Part shown: positions 17,000 through 26,247 of the stretch, piece after piece
How positions within the stretch are numbered: the stretch's first letter is position 1
Layout: every line of letters starts with the position of its first letter
Assembly (NCBI RefSeq): GCF_002007205.1
Contig: NZ_LAZS01000008.1
Coordinates: 372,001-436,000, forward strand
Reading direction: 5' to 3'
From: Ensifer adhaerens
Lineage (GTDB): Bacteria; Pseudomonadota; Alphaproteobacteria; Rhizobiales; Rhizobiaceae
DNA: 64,000 nt
The notes under the pieces: generated by a model
Database searches by the model: none
Seen by the model: only the letters and a program-made list of their open reading frames with translations
Told to the model about the DNA's origin: nothing
Made by a program: the position numbers and the translations under genes

Positions 17000-17980
17000 A
17001 TGCCCTTGCCGAAACCGAACCTCTATCCGCCCTTCAACATCGTACGGCTGAGCCATGTGGAACTCGCCGTCACCGATCTCGCCAAGTCGCGCGCCTTCTA
17101 TGTCGACGTGCTCGGCCTGCAGGTCACCGACGAGACGGCGGACACGATTTATCTGAGGGCCATGGAAGAACGCGGCCACCACTGCATTATCCTGAAGAAG
17201 GCGGCGAGCGCCGAGGCGCGCGATCTCGGTTTCAAGGTTTTTGGCGACGAGGATCTCGAAAAGGCGGCGCATTTCTTTAGGGGTAAGGAACTGCCGGTCG
17301 AATGGATCGAGCGCCCCTACCAGTCGCGCACCTTCCGCACCCGTGATCCGCAGGGCATTCCGCTCGAATTCTATTCGAAGATGGATCGCCTGCCGCCGAT
17401 CCACCAGAAATACGCGCTCTACCGCGGCGTGAAGCCGCTACGCATCGATCATTTCAACTGCTTCTCGCCCAATGTCGACGAAGCGGTCGCCTTCTACAAC
17501 GAGATCGGCTTTCGCGTGACGGAATACACGGCCGATGAAGAAACCGGACGCCTCTGGGCCGCCTGGACCCACCGCAAGGGCGGGGTGCACGACATCGCCT
17601 TTACCAACGGCCGCGGACCGCGCCTGCACCACACCGCCTTCTGGGTGCCGACGCCGCTCAACATCATCGACCTGCTCGACCTGATGTCGACCTCCGGCTG
17701 GCTCGCCAACATCGAGCGCGGCCCCGGCCGGCACGGCATCTCCAACGCCTTCTTCCTCTATGTGCGCGACCCGGATGGACACCGCATCGAGATCTATTGC
17801 TCTGACTACCAGACCGTCGACCCGGATCTCGAGCCGATCAAATGGGACCTGAAGGACCCGCAGCGCCAGACGCTCTGGGGCGCGCCGGCACCGAAATCCT
17901 GGTTCGAGGAAGGCAGCGTCTTTGCCGGCGCCGAGATCCGTGACTCGATCCTGAAGGCCCAACCGATCGTCGCGCCTTGA
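17000..17980 (+). CDS. hpaD: 3,4-dihydroxyphenylacetate 2,3-dioxygenase (vicinal oxygen chelate type)
   Basis: A 326-residue extradiol ring-cleavage dioxygenase built from two vicinal-oxygen-chelate (glyoxalase-fold) domains. Likely metal ligands are the His in LRIDHFNCF (about residue 153), the second His of RLHHTAFW (about 213) and the Glu in DGHRIEIY (about 264). This is the Brevibacterium-type enzyme, not the LigB-type HpaD of Escherichia coli. It opens homoprotocatechuate next to the side chain. GGAGGAGA precedes the ATG. It sits between hpaE and the decarboxylase gene. Confidence 0.9.
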   Translation: MPLPKPNLYPPFNIVRLSHVELAVTDLAKSRAFYVDVLGLQVTDETADTIYLRAMEERGHHCIILKKAASAEARDLGFKVFGDEDLEKAAHFFRGKELPVEWIERPYQSRTFRTRDPQGIPLEFYSKMDRLPPIHQKYALYRGVKPLRIDHFNCFSPNVDEAVAFYNEIGFRVTEYTADEETGRLWAAWTHRKGGVHDIAFTNGRGPRLHHTAFWVPTPLNIIDLLDLMSTSGWLANIERGPGRHGISNAFFLYVRDPDGHRIEIYCSDYQTVDPDLEPIKWDLKDPQRQTLWGAPAPKSWFEEGSVFAGAEIRDSILKAQPIVAP

Positions 17981-18032
17981 AGGTTTTGAGATAAGGGTCG
18001 GGTCGAGCCAGAGAGCAGACGGGAGGACGCAG

Positions 18033-19469
18033 ATGGATCAGAAAAGTTTCGGCGAGTGGTCGCTGAAGGCGGCGCAATGGGGCGCCGACTATCGGGCGTC
18101 GCTGCGCGACCGGCCGGTGCGGGCGCAGACGGCACCGGGCGCGATTGCCGCCCAGATCCCGGCACAGCCGCCACGGACCGGCGAAGACATGCAGGCGATC
18201 TTCGAGGATTTCGAAAAGATCATCCTGCCGGGCATGACCCACTGGCAGCATCCGCGCTTCTTCGCCTATTTCCCAGCAAACGCCGCGCCGGTCTCCGTCG
18301 TCGCCGAATATCTCGTCACAGCGATGGCTGCGCAATGCATGCTCTGGCAGACCTCGCCGGCAGCGACCGAACTCGAAACAAAAGTAATCGACTGGCTGCG
18401 ACAGGCGATCGGCCTGCCGGAAGGCTTCTCCGGCGTCATCCAGGATTCCGCATCCTCGGCGACGCTGTCGGCCGTGCTGGTCATGCGCGAGAAGGCGCTC
18501 GCCTGGCAGGGCAACAAAAAGGGTCTTTCCGGCCAAAAGCAGCTGCGCATCTATTCTTCCGATCAGGTCCACACCTCGATCGACCGGGCGATCTGGGTCT
18601 CGGGCATCGGCGAGGAGAACCTCGTGCGCATCCCGGCGAAGGGACCGCGACGCGCGATGGATACCGGCGCGCTGGAAGCGGCGATCCTGAAGGACAAGGC
18701 AGCGGGCTTGTTGCCGGCCGGCGTGATTGCCTGCACGGGCGGCACGAGCACGGGCGCGTGCGACGACATCGCCGAGGTGGTGCGGGTCGCGCATGCGCAC
18801 GGTCTCTACGTTCATGTCGACGCCGCCTGGGCCGGTGCCGCGATGATCTGCGAAGAGTTCCGCGAACTCTGGGCCGGTGTCGATGCGGCGGATTCCGTCG
18901 TCTTCAATCCGCACAAGTGGCTGGGCGCGCAATTCGACTGCTCGGCGCACTTCATCCGCAGCCCGGATGATCTGGTGAAGACGCTGGCGATCCAGCCGGA
19001 ATACCTGAAAACCCACGGGCGCGACGGCATCATCAACTATTCGGAATGGACGATCCCGCTCGGCCGACGCTTCCGCGCGCTGAAGCTCTGGTTTCTGCTT
19101 CGCTTCCACGGCCTCGATGGCCTGCAGACGATGATCCGCAACCACGTGCGCTGGTCGGAGCGGCTGGCGGAGCGGCTTGCCGCGCACCAGGATTTCGAGA
19201 TCGTGACGGCGCCGATGCTGTCTCTGTTTTCGTTTCGCCATCTAAGGGACGCGGATCCGGATGGCCACACCATCGCGCTCGTCAACGCGATCAACGATGA
19301 CGGCCGCATTTACCTCACGCAAACCCGTGTCGACGGTCGCGTCGCCATCCGGTTCCAGGCGGGTCAGTTCGACATGACGGAAGAGGATGCCGAGACGGCT
19401 TTCGAGGTGATCACAGAGGTCGCCGGCGCACTGGGCGAACATCAGAAGAAAACGGGAGCCACCCGATGA
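18033..19469 (+). CDS. Aromatic-L-amino-acid decarboxylase-like PLP enzyme
   Basis: A 478-residue group II PLP decarboxylase of the DOPA/tyrosine/tryptophan decarboxylase type. The PLP lysine is in VVFNPHKWLG near residue 295, the Asp that contacts the cofactor ring is in HVDAAWAGAA near residue 267, and QTSPAATELE near residue 105 matches the family's substrate-binding start. It is embedded in the hpa operon: 52 bp after hpaD, and its stop overlaps the next gene (ATGA). It would turn L-DOPA into dopamine or tyrosine into tyramine, which can become (homo)protocatechuate after amine and aldehyde oxidation. A side-chain substrate other than DOPA is possible. Confidence 0.85.
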   Translation: MDQKSFGEWSLKAAQWGADYRASLRDRPVRAQTAPGAIAAQIPAQPPRTGEDMQAIFEDFEKIILPGMTHWQHPRFFAYFPANAAPVSVVAEYLVTAMAAQCMLWQTSPAATELETKVIDWLRQAIGLPEGFSGVIQDSASSATLSAVLVMREKALAWQGNKKGLSGQKQLRIYSSDQVHTSIDRAIWVSGIGEENLVRIPAKGPRRAMDTGALEAAILKDKAAGLLPAGVIACTGGTSTGACDDIAEVVRVAHAHGLYVHVDAAWAGAAMICEEFRELWAGVDAADSVVFNPHKWLGAQFDCSAHFIRSPDDLVKTLAIQPEYLKTHGRDGIINYSEWTIPLGRRFRALKLWFLLRFHGLDGLQTMIRNHVRWSERLAERLAAHQDFEIVTAPMLSLFSFRHLRDADPDGHTIALVNAINDDGRIYLTQTRVDGRVAIRFQAGQFDMTEEDAETAFEVITEVAGALGEHQKKTGATR

Positions 19470-20335
19470 ACCATCCCCGTTTCGTAACATTCTCAGCCGG
19501 CGAAAGGCGCGGCTACGGCCTCGTTTCCGGCAATGGTGTCATCGACCTGTCGAAGCGGCATGGATCGACCTTTCCGACGCTGCGCGAGGTGATCGAGGCC
19601 GGCGCCCTTGCCCGGCTTGCCGACCAGGCCGCCGGACTGCAAGCAGACATATCTCTCGATGAGATCCGCTACGAAATCCCGGTCCCGGCACCCGAAAAAA
19701 TCATCTGCGTCGGTGTCAATTTCCCCGACCGCAACGAGGAATACAAGGACGGCCAGGCGGCACCCGCCAACCCGTCGCTGTTCATCCGCTTTCCGCGCTC
19801 CTTTACCGGCCACGGTCAACCGCTGATCCGCCCGCCCGAGAGCGCGCAGCTCGATTACGAAGGCGAGATCGTCATCGTCATCGGCAAGGGCGGCCGTCGC
19901 ATTCCCGAGACGTCAGCGCTGGATCACATCGCAGCGCTTTCGCTCTGCAACGAGGGCACGGTCCGCGACTGGGTGCGCCACGCCAAGTTCAACGTCACCC
20001 AGGGCAAGAACTTCGATCGCACTGGCTCGATCGGCCCCTGGCTGGTGCCCTTCACCGACGAAGCCCAGCTTGCCGATATCAGGCTGGAAACCCGGGTGAA
20101 CGGCGAAGTGCGCCAGCAGGACCGCACCAGCCGGATGATCTTCTCCTTCCGCAAGATCATCAATTACGTCTCGACGTTTACGACGCTGGTTCCCGGCGAC
20201 GTCATCGTCACCGGCACGCCGACCGGGGCCGGTGCCCGTTTCGATCCGCCGATCTGGCTGAAGCCCGGCGATATCGTCGAAGTCGAGGCCGAAGGCATCG
20301 GCACGCTCATAAACCCTGTCGCCGACGAGGCCTGA
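19466..20335 (+). CDS. hpaG: Fumarylacetoacetate hydrolase-family isomerase/decarboxylase (HpaG-type)
   Basis: A 289-residue FAH-fold enzyme. The metal-binding residues are in DYEGEIVIVIG (about residue 131), with a conserved KNFDRTGSIGPW motif near residue 180 and TGTPTGAGARFDPP near 250. In this operon it should carry out the decarboxylation/isomerisation of 5-oxopent-3-ene-1,2,5-tricarboxylate to 2-oxohept-4-ene-1,7-dioate. Escherichia coli HpaG has two fused FAH domains; only one domain and one gene are seen here, so it may act as a dimer doing both steps. The start overlaps the decarboxylase stop by 4 nt. Confidence 0.82.
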   Translation: MNHPRFVTFSAGERRGYGLVSGNGVIDLSKRHGSTFPTLREVIEAGALARLADQAAGLQADISLDEIRYEIPVPAPEKIICVGVNFPDRNEEYKDGQAAPANPSLFIRFPRSFTGHGQPLIRPPESAQLDYEGEIVIVIGKGGRRIPETSALDHIAALSLCNEGTVRDWVRHAKFNVTQGKNFDRTGSIGPWLVPFTDEAQLADIRLETRVNGEVRQQDRTSRMIFSFRKIINYVSTFTTLVPGDVIVTGTPTGAGARFDPPIWLKPGDIVEVEAEGIGTLINPVADEA

Positions 20336-20338
20336 TCC

Positions 20339-21142
20339 ATGCTCGACAAATCCCAGATCGAGGCGGCAGCAGCCGCGCTCGACGCCGCCGAGAGAGAACG
20401 CGTCCAGATCGGGCTGCTGTCGCTCAAACACCCCGAGATGACCATGGACGACGCCTATGCGGTGCAGGCCGCCTGGGTGAAACGGAAAATTGCCGCAGGG
20501 CGCCGGGTGATCGGCTGGAAGATCGGCCTCACCTCCAAGGCAATGCAATATGCGCTGAACATCGACATCCCCGATTCCGGCGTGCTCTTCGACGACATGC
20601 TGTTTGAGGACGGTGCGCGCATCCCGGGCGTCCGCTTCATCCAGCCGCGCATCGAGGCCGAGATTGCCTTCGTGATGAAGGCCCCGCTTGCCGGCCCCAA
20701 TGTCACTGTCTTCGATGTACTCAACGCCACGGACTACGTGACCCCGGCGCTCGAAATCCTCGACACCCGCATCCTGCGCGTCGACCCCGAGACGAAGAAG
20801 GCGCGCGCCATCGTCGACACCATCTCAGACAATGCCGCCAATGCCGGCATCGTTCTCGGTGGCCGGCAGATGCGGCCGGATGCGATCGACATGCGCTGGA
20901 TGGGCGCAATCGTCTCGCGCAACGCCGAGGTCGAAGAGACCGGGCTCGGCGCCGGCGTGCTCAACCATCCGGCCCGCGGCATCGCCTGGCTCGCCAACCG
21001 GCTGGCGCTCTATGGCGACCGCATCGAGGCCGGCCAGATCGTGCTAGCCGGCTCCTTCATCCGTCCGGTCGAGGCCCGCCATGGCGACACCCTCGTCGCC
21101 GACTTCGGCCCCTCCGGCACCGTCAGTTGCTTCTTCGAATAG
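20339..21142 (+). CDS. hpaH: 2-oxohept-4-ene-1,7-dioate hydratase
   Basis: A 267-residue hydratase of the HpaH/MhpD family. The conserved [12 protein letters not shown] is near residue 60, the metal-binding region [10 protein letters not shown] near residue 105 and [22 protein letters not shown] near residue 220. It adds water to the dienoate or enol product of HpaG to give 4-hydroxy-2-oxoheptanedioate. It starts 3 nt after the FAH-family gene, so it is tightly coupled, and ends just before hpaI. Confidence 0.9.
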   Translation: MLDKSQIEAAAAALDAAERERVQIGLLSLKHPEMTMDDAYAVQAAWVKRKIAAGRRVIGWKIGLTSKAMQYALNIDIPDSGVLFDDMLFEDGARIPGVRFIQPRIEAEIAFVMKAPLAGPNVTVFDVLNATDYVTPALEILDTRILRVDPETKKARAIVDTISDNAANAGIVLGGRQMRPDAIDMRWMGAIVSRNAEVEETGLGAGVLNHPARGIAWLANRLALYGDRIEAGQIVLAGSFIRPVEARHGDTLVADFGPSGTVSCFFE

Positions 21143-21150
21143 GACCGACC

Positions 21151-21957
21151 ATGCCCGCTCCGCGCAATCCGTTCAAACAGGCCCTTGCCGAAAAGCGCCC
21201 GCAGATCGGGCTCTGGCTGGCGCTTGCCCATCCCTATACGGCCGAGGTCTGCGGCGGCGCCGGCTTCGACTGGCTGCTCATCGATGCCGAACATGCGCCA
21301 AACGATGTGCCGCTGCTGGCGGCGCAACTGCAGGCGCTCTCGGCCTCGCCAAGCCACGCCATCGTGCGCCCGCCGATCGGCGAGACCTGGATGATCAAAC
21401 AGATCCTCGATATCGGCGCTCAGACGCTGCTGGTGCCGATGGTCGAAAGCGCCGAACAGGCCCGCGCGCTGGTGCGGGCCGTGCGCTATCCGCCCCACGG
21501 GGTGCGCGGTGTCGGTGCCGCCCTTGCCCGGGCGTCGGCCTTCAACCGCATCCCTGACTACCTGCAGACGGCCAATGACGAGATCTGCCTGCTCGTGCAG
21601 ATCGAAAGCCGCGCCGGCCTCGCCGCCCTCGACGAGATCGCGACGACCGAAGGCGTCGATGGCGTCTTCATCGGCCCGGCCGACCTCGCCGCCGACATGG
21701 GCTTCCTCGGCGAACCGGGCGCGCCCGAGGTTCAACAGGCAGTCGAAGCGGCGCTCGTTCGCATCCAGGCGCACGGCAGGGCAGCCGGTATCCTCACGTC
21801 CGACCAGGCACTTGCCCGTCGCTACCTCGAACTCGGTGCGACCTTCGTCGCCGTTGGCAACGACGTCGGTCTGCTGGTCGGCGCAACGTCCAAGCTGGCC
21901 GCGGAGTTCAAAGGAGCCAGTGGCGGGACCGATACAACGGTCGGAAAAACCTACTGA
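21151..21957 (+). CDS. hpaI: 4-hydroxy-2-oxoheptanedioate aldolase
   Basis: A 268-residue class II aldolase of the HpcH/HpaI family. The family signatures are [10 protein letters not shown] near residue 43, RPPIGE near 70, QIESRAGL near 148 and [12 protein letters not shown] near 173, which include the catalytic His, Arg and the metal-binding Glu and Asp. It splits 4-hydroxy-2-oxoheptanedioate into pyruvate and succinate semialdehyde, ending the pathway. I chose the ATG at 21151; the longer frame overlaps the end of hpaH. Confidence 0.9.
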   Translation: MPAPRNPFKQALAEKRPQIGLWLALAHPYTAEVCGGAGFDWLLIDAEHAPNDVPLLAAQLQALSASPSHAIVRPPIGETWMIKQILDIGAQTLLVPMVESAEQARALVRAVRYPPHGVRGVGAALARASAFNRIPDYLQTANDEICLLVQIESRAGLAALDEIATTEGVDGVFIGPADLAADMGFLGEPGAPEVQQAVEAALVRIQAHGRAAGILTSDQALARRYLELGATFVAVGNDVGLLVGATSKLAAEFKGASGGTDTTVGKTY

Positions 21958-22093
21958 CCGCCATCGCCTGCGTCGCGGGTGGATGCGGCTGATCAGGTCA
22001 CGGCCGCCCGCATACGTTGGGCGGTCGCGGACTTTCCCTCGTGTCGATCTGGGAGTATAGCGAATCCACGCCCACCAGCATTGGATCCCGCTC

Positions 22094-23326
<1,233 letters not shown>

Positions 23327-23372
23327 ACCGAAACGGCACCCACCTCGCACCATTTATAGCCCGGAGAAACAA

Positions 23373-23397
23373 GGATCGGCCCGCCATAGGCCGATCT
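23373..23397. terminator. Hairpin between convergent genes
   Basis: GATCGGCC at 23374-23381 pairs perfectly with GGCCGATC at 23389-23396 around a 7-nt loop. It lies between the convergent pepT and the membrane protein gene. It lacks a T-run on either strand, so intrinsic termination is uncertain and it may act as an RNA 3'-end stabiliser. Confidence 0.4.
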
Positions 23398-23401
23398 CCC
23401 G

Positions 23402-24550
23402 TCAGACCGGGTTGGTGAACGAGGCGGCCGGAAGCGGCCCGGCCGTCATCATCGTAAAATCGAAGGGCGCGCGAACGTCGGCATCGAGCACGTACTGGCG
23501 ATGAACCCGCAGGAAGTCGCGCTTGATCCGGCGATAGCGCTCCGGAGACAGCATGTGCTTGAGCCGGATGAAGACGATCGGCGGTTGGGGTGCATCCCCG
23601 TGTCCGGCAAGCGCCACGACCTGACATCTGTAGAAATTGATGGCATCGGTCAGGCACTGAACGTCGAACCAGAAGATATCCTTGACCCGGGCGATGGCGC
23701 CGACACGCGCGCGCAAGACCTCGGCTGAGCGCAGCAGCGCACATTGCAGGATCGCGCCGCCGAGCGTGACGAAGACGACGCGCTTTCCGGCAAAGAGGCC
23801 CGGCTCTCGCTCCACCAACGTGCCGATAACCTGGGTGGCGATGCTGGAGCCCATGCTGTGCGAGCTGATGACGTATTCGTCGGCCGGTTCGCTGAGAGCA
23901 GCCCGCACGGATGCCAGATTGTCCTCAACCCATTGCTTGAAATAGGGTTTTTCCAGACTGGCAACGGCAACCGCCAACTCCCAGTCGGAAAAGAGGTGCA
24001 GTGTATGCCACCTGTCCGACCAGGGGAGGAACAGCCTGAAGAAGACCAGGTAGGCGGCGATCGCACTGAGGACCAGCAACGATGACTCAAGCGCAAGCCA
24101 ATAGGGGGCGGTGCCGATCAACACGCTGACGGCGAGCCCGATGGCCACGAGCAGGAACGGAAAGAGAAAGAACAGGCCGAACCGCCAAGCATGCCGGAAA
24201 TAGCCGAAGGCTCCACCTTCCCAGACAACGCGCGCGGCACTCAAGTAGCCCGCGACCATTCTATGAAGCGTGCGCCGGCCGTTCAGACGCCTGACGATAT
24301 CGTCGTGATCGAAGATGTAGACTCGGCTGGCCGTTTGCCAGTCGACGCCCTGGCTGTCCACGTCGAAGTAGCGGCCAGATCCCTCGATCTGCACCGGCCC
24401 GACTTGAACATCGAAATCCTGGAGTTTCGCGGTCTTTGCCGCCGATCGCTTGTAGCGCGCCTGATGCTTGACGGCATCCAGCGGCTCGAAGCCGGGAAAA
24501 TGCAGCACGATGCGTTTCTTGACGTGCCCGGTCGATTTGTCGCGTGACAA
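23402..24550 (-). CDS. Membrane protein with alpha/beta-hydrolase-like segment
   Basis: A 382-residue protein I cannot assign to a named family. Two or three hydrophobic segments lie between about residues 125 and 180. The C-terminal half carries EYVISSHSMGSSIA near residue 235, which resembles the nucleophile elbow (Gx-Ser-x-Gly) of alpha/beta hydrolases, with Ser replacing the first Gly. This suggests a membrane-anchored esterase or lipase facing the cytoplasm. The N-terminus (LHFPGFEPLDA) looks like the start of a hydrolase core strand, so the membrane part may be an insertion. It is convergent with pepT. Confidence 0.6.
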   Translation of the reverse strand: MSRDKSTGHVKKRIVLHFPGFEPLDAVKHQARYKRSAAKTAKLQDFDVQVGPVQIEGSGRYFDVDSQGVDWQTASRVYIFDHDDIVRRLNGRRTLHRMVAGYLSAARVVWEGGAFGYFRHAWRFGLFFLFPFLLVAIGLAVSVLIGTAPYWLALESSLLVLSAIAAYLVFFRLFLPWSDRWHTLHLFSDWELAVAVASLEKPYFKQWVEDNLASVRAALSEPADEYVISSHSMGSSIATQVIGTLVEREPGLFAGKRVVFVTLGGAILQCALLRSAEVLRARVGAIARVKDIFWFDVQCLTDAINFYRCQVVALAGHGDAPQPPIVFIRLKHMLSPERYRRIKRDFLRVHRQYVLDADVRAPFDFTMMTAGPLPAASFTNPV

Positions 24551-24573
24551 GTGGTTGATCTTTCAATAGGCGC

Positions 24574-24618
24574 AAAACGCCCGCCCCCGGGCCTCCGAAG
24601 AGACGCGGGGAGCGGGCG
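24574..24618 (-). terminator. Intrinsic terminator without a gene directly upstream
   Basis: On the minus strand an 11-bp stem (CGCCCGCTCCC pairing, with one G-T, with GGGGGCGGGCG), enclosing a smaller hairpin with a TTCG loop, is followed by TTTT. It is a textbook Rho-independent terminator, but it lies before, not after, the leftward membrane-protein gene. It must therefore end either a short independent RNA or a premature leader transcript of that gene. Confidence 0.6.
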
Positions 24619-24668
24619 CTCGATGAACGCCAGGTGGTCCCAGCCTGCCGGAGACGTCAGCGATCTCG
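24574..24668 (-). ncRNA. Possible small RNA or attenuated leader
   Basis: The terminator at 24574-24618 implies a minus-strand transcript. A -10-like TATTCT occurs at 24680-24675, giving a possible start near 24668 and an RNA of roughly 95 nt. The -35 region is weak. I do not recognise a named small-RNA family. The alternative is a conditional leader of the downstream gene. Confidence 0.3.
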
Positions 24669-24814
24669 GTGTCGAGAATATGGCCAAATGAACCGATACA
24701 ATGGCGGGGCGATCATATTTTCGATCGCGCCCAGCCCCAATCGCCTGCATCGTGCCATGGGCGCCATTCGGCAGGAACCGCGGATAACGGCCGGCAAAAG
24801 CGACGCACGGAACC

Positions 24815-24828
24815 GGACTTTGGTCCTA
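24815..24828. promoter_or_regulatory. Motif GGACTTTGGTCCTA upstream of Gly/Asn-rich gene 1
   Basis: GGAC-N3-GGTCCTA, with inverted-repeat character (GGAC/GTCC), lies 167 bp before the Gly/Asn-rich protein gene at 24996. The same arrangement with a different 3-nt centre occurs at 27772-27785 before the second such gene. Both flank the NarL-type two-component genes, so it is a candidate binding site for that response regulator. This is inference. Confidence 0.45.
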
Positions 24829-24995
24829 AGGGAATCCGACGATTGTCCGGCCGCCGCCGGGGAAAGGTCTGGGAAGGCGCCGCCGGTGCAGACACTCGTT
24901 GACTGGCCGTGCCGGCCGTGAGCAAAGTCGAGCGTGCCGGTCTCCGCCGGAACGCGCCCACCCGAGTGTGTCGCGACAATCGCCAGAGGACTGAA

Positions 24996-25442
24996 ATGGC
25001 CAATTGCCGAATATTTCTCGCTGCATTCTTCTGGCTGGCGTTCCTCCTGGCAACCACCCTTCCCTACAAGCTCGATCTGACACGCGGGGGCCTGTCGTTC
25101 ACCGAGACGGCCGCCTTTGCCAAGAACGGCAATAGCGGCAGCGGCAACGGTGGTGGGAATGGTGGCAACGGTGGCGGCAATGGCGGTGGTAACGGGGGCG
25201 GAAATGGCGGCGGCAACGGCAATTCCAACGAAAACCGCTCCGGCGGGAACTCCAAGGCCTCACGCGCCAGTGAAGACGCCGTCGACGAAGGCGACAGCGA
25301 AACCGGTATCCGCCACAAGGGCGGCATAACCGAGCAAGTCAGGAAGGGGCGCTACATCATGAAGGACGCCCGCGGACGGACGATCATCAACCGGCGCGCA
25401 ACGACGGCCGACAAGCAGCGCGTGCAGAGCTTCGCGCATTAG
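24996..25442 (+). CDS. Secreted Gly/Asn-rich protein
   Basis: A 148-residue protein with an N-terminal signal peptide (hydrophobic about residues 5-22, likely cleavage after AAFA near residue 42). A low-complexity stretch of repeated Gly-Gly-Asn units follows to about residue 75, then a charged C-terminal domain. No known family is recognised. I chose the ATG at 24996 because AGAGGA precedes it and the signal peptide begins there. It shares the layout 'signal peptide, Lys-Gly/Asn start, Gly/Asn repeats' with the protein at 27912-28649, and both share an upstream motif. It is probably periplasmic or exported. Confidence 0.65.
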   Translation: MANCRIFLAAFFWLAFLLATTLPYKLDLTRGGLSFTETAAFAKNGNSGSGNGGGNGGNGGGNGGGNGGGNGGGNGNSNENRSGGNSKASRASEDAVDEGDSETGIRHKGGITEQVRKGRYIMKDARGRTIINRRATTADKQRVQSFAH

Positions 25443-25600
25443 AGCGTCTTTCGGGTTCGTCCTGCCCTTCAGGCGTTAGACTGCCCGCATGGCGCTGCGC
25501 GCTGCGCGCGGCCATCCCGACCTGCCATACGGCACGGAACGATGATCCGTCACCGCAGATCGGCGCTGACTAATCCACGGTTTCAATCGATCTCCGGCGA

Positions 25601-26242
25601 TTACAGCTCGCGCGCATCACGCAGCACCATCGCCGCCTCGGTGCGGTTGGCGACGCCCAACTTCGTCATGATCTGCGTCATGTGATGTTTCACGGTCTTC
25701 TCCTGCAGGTCCAGCTCGATCGCCACATGCTTGTTGCTCATGCCGGCCGCCACCAGGTGCAGGACTTCCTTTTCGCGGGGCGTCAGGCTTGCGACCAGGC
25801 CGGATTTCCCAGACGGCGCCGGCGCTTTGGGAGACAAAAGCTTGGCCGACAAGGTCGGTGCCACGTAGCGCTCACCCGAAGCAACGGTGCGAATGACCTC
25901 GGCGAGCGCCGACGCACCGACCCCCTTCAACACATAGCCGGTGGCGCCCCGGTCGAGCGCCGCGGTCACGTCGTCGCCGTCTTCGGAGACCGTGAGGATG
26001 ATGATCTTCTGGCCGGGGGCGACCTCCAGGATCGCCGGTATCGCTTCTAGCCCACCGCCGGGCATGGAAATATCCATGAGCATGACGTCAGGCCCAAGGC
26101 TCTGCGCTATCTCGGTCGCGTCGTCCTTCGAACTGCCCTCCGCGACAATCTCGAAACCGTCGATCTCCGACAGGCTGCGGGTCACGCCTTCGCGAAACAG
26201 GGGATGATCGTCGACCACCGCAACGCGTATCCTTGCCACCAT
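25601..26242 (-). CDS. NarL/FixJ-type response regulator
   Basis: A 213-residue response regulator. The receiver domain has the acidic pair in VVDDHPLF, the phosphorylation Asp in [13 protein letters not shown] near residue 55 and the Lys in YVLKGVG near 105. The C-terminal LuxR HTH is [20 protein letters not shown] (about residues 150-170). I chose the ATG at 26242 because AAGGAG lies about 11 nt before it, while a TTG at 26251 has no room for a ribosome-binding site. It follows the histidine kinase gene directly, so the two form a two-component system. Confidence 0.92.
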   Translation of the reverse strand: MVARIRVAVVDDHPLFREGVTRSLSEIDGFEIVAEGSSKDDATEIAQSLGPDVMLMDISMPGGGLEAIPAILEVAPGQKIIILTVSEDGDDVTAALDRGATGYVLKGVGASALAEVIRTVASGERYVAPTLSAKLLSPKAPAPSGKSGLVASLTPREKEVLHLVAAGMSNKHVAIELDLQEKTVKHHMTQIMTKLGVANRTEAAMVLRDAREL

Positions 26243-26247
26243 GATTG

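Larger units (their letters stand above)
24551..24995. other. Long intergenic region with terminator and shared motif
   Basis: This 445-bp gap separates the divergent membrane-hydrolase gene and the first Gly/Asn-rich protein gene. It holds a strong leftward intrinsic terminator (24574-24618) and GGACTTTGGTCCTA (24815-24828), which is shared with the second Gly/Asn-rich gene. I see no convincing coding frame in it. Confidence 0.55.

Noticed and set aside
24634-24921. Short frames in the gap before the first Gly/Asn-rich gene
   Set aside because: No ribosome-binding site and no protein-like features; the region is better explained by regulatory elements.
25120-25230. Repeated GGC-AAT units considered as a CRISPR or minisatellite element
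   Set aside because: They encode in-frame Gly/Asn repeats of a secreted protein and lack spacer-repeat structure.
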